From assembly GCA_025331445.1 (NCBI GenBank), contig JAIWNE010000053.1, forward strand, positions 124,001 to 188,000: a DNA stretch of 64,000 nt, read 5' to 3'. The notes under the pieces are model-generated. The model was not told the DNA's origin and did no database searches. It saw only the letters and a program-made list of their open reading frames with translations. The number at the start of each line of letters is the position of its first letter. The first letter of the stretch is position 1. Made by a program: the position numbers and the translations under genes. Shown one piece after another: positions 57,012 through 64,000 of the stretch. Source of the DNA: Blakeslea trispora. Taxonomy: Eukaryota > Mucoromycota > Mucoromycetes > Mucorales > Choanephoraceae.

Positions 57012-57559
57012 ATTTTCTTGACTCGTTTAGTGAATGGTTATAACCAAATAAAAGAGAGAAGTTTCTTAAATTGGTTTCTAACGCTATGCTCTCATCTTAC
57101 TCTGATACAAGTTACACAGAAACTTTATTGTTGTTAGCATGATTAGAAGAGAGGAAATACTCGTAAGTCATTGAGGCGCGCAAGAGGAGCGCGCAAATAA
57201 TTTTCGTATTGTTTACTACTAGAGCTTGTTGACTACATGATATTACTGTTTCTGGTTTTGTAAAAGCTGAGCACGGTTCGAAACAAGCTGAGCAACATGA
57301 CAAAATTTGTGATACATGCAGTTGACTGCTGATTCTAAAGAAATCTTTGTATCAAAAACAAAGCGTAAAGGCTCCTAAAGCACACTTCTTTAGGAAATGG
57401 AAGAGCATATGACTCACCAGAAGAAAATAAGATGAACCGGATAAATTAACCCCGCCTGGTTCCGGATGAATCCGTTCATAACCGTAATCATATAAAGAGA
57501 TCAGCAACTCTTTTCGTCTTTTGTTTTTCTCAAACTATATTACTTTATTTATCTATACA
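57012..57559. other. Promoter region of the monooxygenase gene
   Basis: About 550 bp. CATATAAAGAG at 57490, about 70 bp upstream of the ATG, is a good TATA-like box. GGTTCCGGATGAATCCG (57459-57475) contains an inverted CGGAT..ATCCG pair, a plausible regulator site. Role of both is inferred. Confidence 0.45.
57490..57500 (+). promoter_or_regulatory. TATA-like box of the monooxygenase gene
   Basis: CATATAAAGAG, 60-70 bp before the start codon, preceded 15-30 bp upstream by the inverted pair CGGATGAATCCG. Position and sequence fit a core promoter; no transcript data. Confidence 0.4.
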
Positions 57560-59826
57560 ATGTCTGACGAAAAAGTTGATGTATTTGTTAGTGGTGCTGG
57601 TCCTGTTGGCCTCTTTTTTACCTACTCTATGGCTATGCGTGGTCACACAGTCTACTGTGTTGATCCAAAGCCTTGTCCAATTGATCAAAGTAGAGCTATT
57701 CTGATTACTGCTCGAACTATGGAAGTTCTAGAAAGTGAAGGCCTTGCTGGTGACATCTTGTCGGAAGCTGTTATTCTTTGTGGTGCTAGAACGCATAGAA
57801 ATGGTGTTCTTGTAAGTTGAGCAAACCTTATTTCTGTTCAAGTTAAAAAAAAAAAAAGAGAGAGAGTGTGTGTGATTGTATTAAATCTATTTTTATCAAG
57901 GTTGGACAAATTGAAGCTTGTGGAAACACACCTTATCCACACAATACTGTCATTAGACAATCAAAGACAGAAGAGGTTATTTATCATCGTATTGAGAAAG
58001 ACACAAGCTGCAAAATTCATTGGAACAACGAGCTTGTATCTTATACTCAAGATGATGATAGAGTTCTATCAGTCATCCGCGATATACGTACAGGCGAGAA
58101 GAAGACAATTGAATCCAAGTATATCATTGGAGCAGATGGAACCCATTCAGCTGTTAGAAAAGGCAATCCTGACTGGACATACTTGGGCGCAACAATCACT
58201 ACAAAATTTGCATTGGCAGATTTATATTTGAAAGGAGATGATTTCGAAGAGTTATCTAGCAGATTTAGTCTTTATTTGTCAGATAATAGTAAGTACTAAC
58301 TTGTTGAACTAAACAACCACATCTACTGTCATTGTTTCTGATGACTATATTGAAGATGCTTTTGGCTTGGTGAGAATCAACCCGATCAATGAGCAAGGGG
58401 ATCGACCCATCTTCCGTGTATTTGGCAACTTGGAAAGTTTTGAGCGCAAAATCAACGACAGCAGCAAAAGCACTCATGGTTTGCGTGATAAAACCGAGGA
58501 GACCCCCATGGACAAGAAAGCGGTTCAAGAATGGATGGACCGAATGAGTGCGCCTATAAAGCACGAGGTAGATGAGTTGATCTGGTCATCCTATTTTAGG
58601 GTGAATGAAAGAATAGCCAATGGATTTAGAAGAAAGAGAGCATTTCTGGTTGGAGGTAAAGGCTAAAGCCAGTGTATACTGTCTTTGTTTGTAACTAATT
58701 TGAATGTTTGTTATGCGTAGATTCTGCACATTGTCATTCTCCCGTAGGAGGTCAAGGCTTAAATACAAGCTTACAGGATGGTGAGTCATCTTCATCTCCC
58801 GTTTTTCTTTTCGGAGATCTGTATTCATTTGTTCTAACTGTGACAATATTATATCAAAGCATTCAATCTTTGCTGGAAGTTATCAAATGTCTTGAATGGT
58901 GTCGTATCAGATCCAGATAAAATCTTGGACTCATATTCCAACGAGGTAAGCATTGTGTCGCTTTACCATCCTCAATAATAATGTAGTTTTAACAATGCTA
59001 TCTTCAATTTTGGGGGGGCGTATTAGAGAGAGCCAATTGCCAAAGCAGTTATTCAGACAACTGGAAATACTACAGAAGTTGGCTTGGCAAACAACTTGGT
59101 GCTACAAGCTATTCGCACAACAGCTATGAAGCTCACTTTAATGGTTCCATTTATCAAACGGATTGCATACACAAATTTAATGCAGGTAACGTTAACTATT
59201 TTACTTTTTTTTTTTATTTGCCATATACTCAAAAAGTGATTTAGCTCCGAATTGCTATTGATCCTCAAACAAGTGGGATCTTGGGTTCATCTGATAAAGG
59301 CCTAATCAAAACAGGTGAATTTCTACCTCACTGCGGTGTACTAAGGAAGTCTATTATACCTCGTAACGAAATACCAAAAACCATCCAAAGGTATCGCTTT
59401 CGAGATCTGTTCGTTCGCATGGAGAAATATACAGCAGTCTATTTGGGTGCTTGTCCCTCATCAGTCTTGCCCAACTTGGATTTGTTAAAAAAGTTCTGGA
59501 TTGATACTCGCCAACTCCCTATCAGACGTGTCGTCATTCAATCCAGTTGGCATAATCGTCAATCTGGCTTTCCCTCCTGGATCAATGAAGATGAGAAAGA
59601 CGAAGCCAAGCAATCTTTTTACATCGAAGAAGCATTTGACCAAGTGGATTCAGTATCATACCATACTGGTTTATATTCTATATCCGCCTCTTATTTTGCT
59701 GGTAGCAAACCTTATAGTGCAGTCCTGATAGTACGTCCTGATCTTCATATTGCACATGCTAAACTCGTACAAAATGAAGCTGACCTTGATGCAGCACTTG
59801 ATTTCTTTTCTTCAATGTTTGCTTAA
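57560..59826 (+). CDS. FAD-dependent aromatic hydroxylase (phenol 2-monooxygenase-like)
   Basis: Flavin monooxygenase of the PHBH/phenol hydroxylase group (NAD(P)H + O2, hydroxylation of an aromatic ring). Seven exons, 57560..57811, 57901..58288, 58356..58655, 58721..58780, 58860..58945, 59027..59185, 59245..59826, total 608 aa. Flavin sites: GAGPVGLFF near the N-terminus, IIGADGTHSAVRK in the middle, and GDSAHCHSPVGGQGLNTSLQ (the usual GDAAH). The C-terminal thioredoxin-like domain typical of phenol hydroxylases is present (YTAVYLGACP, then VLIVRPDLHIA). The second splice acceptor (58355) was chosen by phase; the 67-bp intron it removes is otherwise open, so retention is conceivable. Substrate unknown. 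Confidence 0.9.
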
Positions 59827-60180
59827 TATTCTTTTCTTCACCATTTTCGACATTTTTGCACCTTTATACTTATGCTGCATCACCAGGTCATATATAATTT
59901 TTTTTATTGAATCAATAAAACAACATGTCTGTTCTATTTAAGTTTAGGTAATTGAATGGTTGCGTAGCAATCAGTAACTAACAAACTTTTCAATTTTTTT
60001 GTTGTCACTTTCATGTTACAATAGTGTTGTCGCGACTTACGTAACAAGCACACGATAGCATTTATACGACGACAAATGTGACAGTATGTGGCATCCTTCC
60101 TGTTGTAATTATTGCAGTATGCTCTTTCTCACAATTTTTCAAAGGACGTGATCTTTGAACTTGTCTTTAAAATCTTCTTT
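59827..60180. other. Intergenic, no gene seen
   Basis: About 350 bp of 3' flank of the monooxygenase gene and edge of a transposon relic. Confidence 0.45.
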
Positions 60181-60910
60181 CAATTCATAGCATAAAAAGG
60201 AATAAACTTTACAACTTCATCTTAGACCAGGTTTTCCTTAACCTTGATACAGTTCCCTGTGAAGCCACCATGACAGCCATCTACGACAGTTCAAAAACTG
60301 CAAGACAGTCTGTATAGATGTGACTAGCGAATCAGCAATACGCACATGCATTATTAAATTCAAAACTGAGGTCTTTGAGAAGGAGGCACAGCAGAATAGT
60401 TGCTCATCACTCTTTGAACACTTTATATCCTGTGTATGCAGCAGCCATTCAAATGGCTCAGCTGTTTGTCTGTACCACTGCCATTAGCAATGTTGTTAAA
60501 ATGAAAGTTATAGTCATGAACAAAGCTTAGGCGCTGAGCGGCAGAGAAGTCCATGACCATACCCAAAAATCGATACCTGTTAATCTTCATATGCTTAAGC
60601 ATTTGAATAAAGTATTCAGCAAAGTTAATAGCTACTAAACCATTAACAATTGCTTCAAAAAAGAGAGGCAACATTGCAACACAATTTGAACTCACAAATG
60701 ATAAAAGAACAGAGATACTTTAGTGCGAGAAGAAATAACAGTTGAAATCTTTGTAGTATTTAAAGGATCATTCTTAGCTCTTTTTATAGTTTTTTCTTGG
60801 TTTTCATCAGAAAAATGAATGCGCCTGTATACTCCATGATGACGAGTTCTTTTGCAAATGTTTTTTTTTGGCCAAAAGATCATAGCGCATGAAATACTGC
60901 ACTCTAACAA
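60181..60910 (-). pseudogene. MULE-like transposase relic (catalytic/C-terminal part)
   Basis: Minus-strand frames reading CVAMLPLFFEAIVNGLVAIN, KINRYRFLGMVMDFSAAQRL and FVHDYNFHFNNIANGSGTD, then GCCIHRI. A following shifted frame reads FLNCRRWLSWWLHRELYQG. The succession 'hydrophobic segment, (V)MDFSAAQ, CxxH, WLxWW' is that of the catalytic half of Mutator-like transposases in Mucoromycota, as I remember it. It is broken by stops. A second block upstream (60910-60692) reads IRRRNHGVYRRIHFSDENQE-like sequence and may be its N-terminal side. Together with 56357-57011 it may be one element split around the monooxygenase gene, but that is inference. Confidence 0.4.
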
Positions 60911-61570
60911 GACAATCTTTGTTATGCATTGATACTTTGCATTTCACACATTGCTACTTAGCAATTAAATGAGAATTAACCTTGGGGATCATTTCCTTTC
61001 GATAAAAAGTACAAGGCTCATTGACACAGTAGACAATACTAAGACATTTTTTGGTTCTAACAGTAATGCCCTTTTTGATTTTCTTGTTGCCCTGTTTCGC
61101 CTTGAACTTCAAGAACTTCATTATAAAGGCCGCTAGGAAGTTGAATTTTATCTGTTTTCTACAGACATATCAAATGAAGAGAGTACTATTAATCAGGTAC
61201 AACAATGCAAAATGTAATCTGGGTATATGTGGCTTGCATCTTCATGACATCCAAAAGTAGGACAACCATTTATGCGCTGAAGTTAAAAGCCAGATGCAAG
61301 TAGTCACGCATAAACAAATCACAAAGATGTTTGAGTATTAAATCTTGTTTGATCTTTTCTGCCAACACTATTGCAGCTTTATCATGAGTAGATACTTGGC
61401 GGAGCAAGTATGTGGCTATTTCGGGCTTGTATTGTGGTCGCTCCAGCTTGCACCTCAAGGTGAATTGATTTTTGAGCCCATCCGAATGAAACCAATAACC
61501 AATTAATCCGAATTGAATAGCTTGGAAAACTTACCGAAGAGGTACATCAACAGGAGTTTCAGTATGGACT
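60911..61570. other. Intergenic with one conserved-looking frame
   Basis: A minus-strand frame, 61458-61270, reads LERPQYKPEIATYLLRQVST and LAEKIKQDLILKHLCDLF. It looks protein-like but no family is recognised and it has no flanking exons; possibly another relic. Confidence 0.35.
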
Positions 61571-62374
61571 ATGTGGATCTGGTCATTTGCAGGGATTTTT
61601 CTTGGTTGTTATAATTTTGGAATTCAGGTCACCATAGCACTTTGTATCCAACCACAGATTTTTGCGTTCATTGCAATCGTTTGTGTGTTTCAGGAATTTC
61701 GTTATCAATACAAATGGTCACAAATCGACACTTTATGTGGTTTTGTTGTCGCATGCTTAGTATTCGCAGGCATTGAGGTTGGACTTGTTTTTGCTCTTAA
61801 GGTATGCTTCTTGCTTGCTCGTTGTTGCCCTATCGTATACTTACTTTATTTTTGCAGAAAGCAATTGAAGTCAATAATCAACGTGCTGTTCAGTTCTTTG
61901 GTGTGTTGCCTGTTGTCTTTGTCATTGGTGGATTTTTACCGCAATACTATGAGATATTTCGTAAGACTATTAAACAAGAAAAGAGACAATAGGTTAATCT
62001 AATTAAAAAAAAAAAAAAGGTGAAAGAAGGGTTATAGGCATATCACACATTTTCCTTGCAATGGACTTTTCAGGCTCAGTTTTCTCCATTGTCAGTTTAG
62101 GTAGAACAGACAAAAAATGAGTTTGTTACTGCTGACTAACACATAGCCAGTCTGTGGAGACTCTATAGATGCGCTAGCTCTAGTAAATTACATAGCTATT
62201 GGTTGCTTAGATGTAGGCATATTGACTCTTTATTACATTTTTGAATGGTACCAGTCAAGGCGACCCAGTAAAGAAGATAATGAAACTGTCATCAAAGAGA
62301 TATCCGATGACTGTGAAGATGCTCAAAGCACCAAGTTCTCACCTTTGGAGGCATACACCAAGACCACATCTTGA
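61571..62374 (+). CDS. PQ-loop-type multispanning membrane protein
   Basis: Membrane protein with PQ-loop features. Exons 61571..61801, 61858..61960, 62038..62100, 62169..62374, total 200 aa. Helices include FAGIFLGCYNFGIQVTIAL, DTLCGFVVACLVFAGIEVGL and FFGVLPVVFVIGGFLPQYYE; the Pro-Gln pair in FLPQYYEI is the PQ-loop mark, and IQPQIF offers a second. It continues HIFLAMDFSGSVFSIVSL and NYIAIGCLDVGILTLYYIFE, then a hydrophilic tail. Family members transport small solutes such as cationic amino acids in vacuoles, but this protein looks shorter and starts abruptly. Immediately upstream the sequence reads protein-like in another frame (EEVHQQEFQYGLC), so the true N-terminus may be lost by a frameshift near 61571. 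Confidence 0.65.
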
Positions 62375-62758
62375 ATGCAACAAGGCAAAAGAACCGCCAT
62401 TGGAACAGTAGACTACCTATAAGAACAATCATGATTGTATAGACTGCCAGTTCGAGAAAGAAAAATGCTACATAATAATACCACGTATCATCTTATGCCA
62501 TCATAAAAGTGATAATTAGAATGACCTTTTTCTATAGCTTTTTGGTTTTTATCTTTTTTCTTTACTTGGACAATGTAACAGTTTCAGCAAGGTTCTTGTA
62601 ACATGAACACTCGATGAGCCAGTGATGGCAAAAATGCAGAATCGCCAAAACCATACTGCATAATATTTCCAGTTTTTGCCTTGTTTTCTTTCACTATTAT
62701 TTGCGTGTGTTGGGAGAAGACTCTGAGATTCGCCTGATATGTTGTGATTGTCGCTCAT
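62292..62758 (-). CDS. Small membrane protein, DUF6787-like
   Basis: Two exons, 62758..62566 and 62491..62292, total 130 aa; the 74-bp GTAAAG..AAG intron has a near-consensus acceptor. The chain has WFWRFCIFAITGSSSVHVTR and then WYYYVAFFFLELAVYTIMIV and FFCLVAFKMW, suggesting three membrane helices. The 'F-A-I-T-G-S-S-S-V' segment resembles the ALTGSSAV motif of the bacterial DUF6787 proteins; function unknown. Its last 83 bp overlap, antisense, the last exon of the PQ-loop gene. Confidence 0.55.
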
Positions 62759-62929
62759 ATTTCCTTATCAGATTCTCTTTTGAAAGGAAAAAGAAAAAAA
62801 AACACTGCAGAAAACGCAGTGTAACAATTTCTCTACCTTATCAAATCTCAGCATATCCAGCCTGATTTTTTGAATTTCAACAAAAAAAAAAAAGTCCCTT
62901 TTACCCTTTGTTTTTTTTTTTCAAATATT

Positions 62930-63262
62930 TATTGGTATTTTCTTGTAACAAAAGAGATTTTTCTCTTTTAAATTTTCTTGTAACAAAAGAGGTTTTTCTC
63001 TTTTAAATTTTCTTGTAACAAAAGAGGTTTTTCTCTTTTAAATTTTCTTGTGACAAAAGAGGTTTTTCTCTTTTAGGTTTTCTTGTGACGAACATATTGG
63101 TATTTTCTTGTAACAAAAGAGGTTTTTCTCTTTTAGGCTTTCTTGTAACAAAAGAGATTTTTCTCTTTTAGGCTTTCTTGTAACAAAAGTGGTTTTTCTC
63201 TTTTAAATTTTCTTGTGACAAAAGAGATTTTTCTCTTTTTAGGTTTTCTTGTGACAAACATT
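62930..63262 (+). repeat. 35-bp minisatellite with 165-bp higher-order unit
   Basis: Ten tandem units based on a 35-bp monomer (TTTTCTTGTAACAAAAGAGG, then TTTTTCTCTTTTA). Eight are full, two are truncated (about 63075-63097 and 63241-63262), each truncated one ending in GACAAACAT or GACGAACAT. Arrangement is twice [four full + one truncated], the second block beginning 165 bp after the first (GGTATTTTC at 62934 and 63099). Each full unit contains AAAAGAG..CTCTTTT, able to form a 7-bp hairpin. It lies 25 bp beyond the SCC2 stop codon, in its expected 3' untranslated region. Confidence 0.9.
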
Positions 63263-63286
63263 TGTTTTGTTGCTTCGTTTCAAATG

Positions 63287-64000
63287 TTAAGTGTTTTCAA
63301 TTACACTTGCAATTGTATCATTCATCAAAAGATGCTCAAATCTCAAACAGGCATCCATAGCAGCCAATGTGCACATGTTTTGCCCTTTTCGATAATAATA
63401 CAAATCATTCCAATCGATACACTGTTGAATGTCGAGATTTCTTGTGATTTCTCGGCCTTTCGTGCTACTATTAGGCCTATAATGTCGTATTTCACTATTT
63501 CAAAAAAAAAAAAAGAGAGGAGATGAGTTTGATATGTAAAGGAAAGCTTAGTAAAAAAAAAAAAGGAAGGATACGTTACTCATCAAGGATACCATAAACC
63601 TCTAATAGTAGTATCTTAACACGGATTAGAATAAACATGGCAACGCAGAGTTTAGAAGCAATCATAAGATCACGATCTGGTTCTTTAGGTGGTTGATTGA
63701 CTTCCTCTTCACCGGGATCAATGGGTTGAATAATGCCTTTCTTCTTTAAAGAATGCACATAGCAAAGCAAATCAGCACCTAGTGTCATCAAAATACGATC
63801 CATCACATAAACCATATGTAGCACTTCATCAGACCTGGCTAGATTCAGGGCCATCATGTTTTCGCCTAGATACTTGAGGTAGTCCAATCGAATATCTTCA
63901 TTTGATGTATTCTTCAGATCGAAATCAAAAGGTTTGATCAATGATAGCAAAAAGTCGAATTTGGCCTTTTTCTTTTTCTTCAAGATCGAAAAAGTCAGGC
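63287..64000 (-). CDS. SCC2: Cohesin loader SCC2/NIPBL, C-terminal part only
   Basis: End of the cohesin-loading ATPase activator Scc2/Mis4/NIPBL; the gene enters from the right edge. Exons 64000..63580 and 63494..63287, joined in frame by a GTAACG..TAG intron (63579-63496). It reads LTFSILKKKKKAKFDFLLSL at the edge, then NMMALNLARSDEVLHMVYVM, LCVAMFILIRVKILLLEVYG and, after the intron, YRPNSSTKGREITRNLDI and NDTIASVIENT at the stop. The 'VKxLLxxVYGL' helix followed by 'xxxxPxxxxKxRxxxxxxxxxIxxxIDW' matches the sister-chromatid-cohesion C-terminal domain. An unspliced reading would stop right after the first exon (GILDE), which is why the intron must be taken. Confidence 0.85.

Noticed and set aside
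58289..58355. Retained reading of the second monooxygenase intron
   Set aside because: It starts with GTAAGT and contains an in-frame stop just after the donor, so the splice to 58356 is preferred even though the rest of the stretch is open.
62930..63262. CRISPR-like array
   Set aside because: Units are contiguous with no unique spacers and the genome is eukaryotic; it is a minisatellite.
63560..63575. GTATCCTTCC, a U12-like donor in SCC2
   Set aside because: Using it would leave an in-frame TAA just before the donor; the GTAACG donor a few bases earlier gives a clean GT-AG join.

Overview
The window looks like nuclear DNA of a Mucorales-type fungus (Mucoromycota). It is AT-rich, with many short introns (about 45-150 bp, GT..AG with TAG/CAG acceptors), long poly-A/T runs, and typically fungal genes: IPC synthase AUR1, a PDR-type ABC transporter, a GT20 trehalose-synthesis protein, GDA1 and BRL1/BRR6. 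Assignment below phylum rests on general resemblance, not on a search. All gene models are hand-spliced; where it could be counted, exon lengths sum to whole codons.

Left part (1-31 kb) is mostly single-copy housekeeping genes: the 5' end of a type IIC P-type ATPase (minus), a PIAS/Siz-type SUMO ligase (minus), a steroid 5-alpha-reductase-family enzyme (minus), two unrecognised membrane proteins (minus), a gene-poor stretch of about 4 kb, AUR1 (plus), a Nudix hydrolase (minus), frataxin (plus), a DUF2358/SnoaL-like mitochondrial protein (minus), a GT20 protein with a one-base frame break (minus), SNF5 (minus), a Sel1-repeat/MYND protein (plus), a hypothetical protein (minus), a B-type cyclin (minus) and a low-complexity protein with a PP1-docking-like motif (minus).

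Middle (31-39 kb) holds an intact Tc1-type transposon, a 5'-truncated gene beside a 152-bp palindrome, helitron/Pif1-like and DDE relics, then SF3B2 (plus, with a GC-AG intron) tail-to-tail with a BRL1/BRR6 gene (minus) that carries a textbook U12-type AT-AC intron.

Right part (39-64 kb): an F-BAR/DEP/RhoGAP protein (plus) with no visible arginine finger, a full-size PDR transporter (plus), a 2OG-Fe(II) oxygenase (plus), a degenerate DDE transposon, GDA1 nucleoside diphosphatase (plus), two MULE-like relics, a FAD aromatic monooxygenase (plus), a PQ-loop membrane protein (plus) overlapping a small membrane protein on the other strand, a 35-bp minisatellite with a 165-bp higher-order period, and the 3' end of the cohesin loader SCC2/NIPBL (minus).

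No single novel operon-like system is evident. The strongest unusual signals are the AT-AC intron, the frame break and missing phosphatase domain in the GT20 gene, the palindrome next to a beheaded gene, the RhoGAP without an arginine finger, and the structured minisatellite in the SCC2 3' flank.
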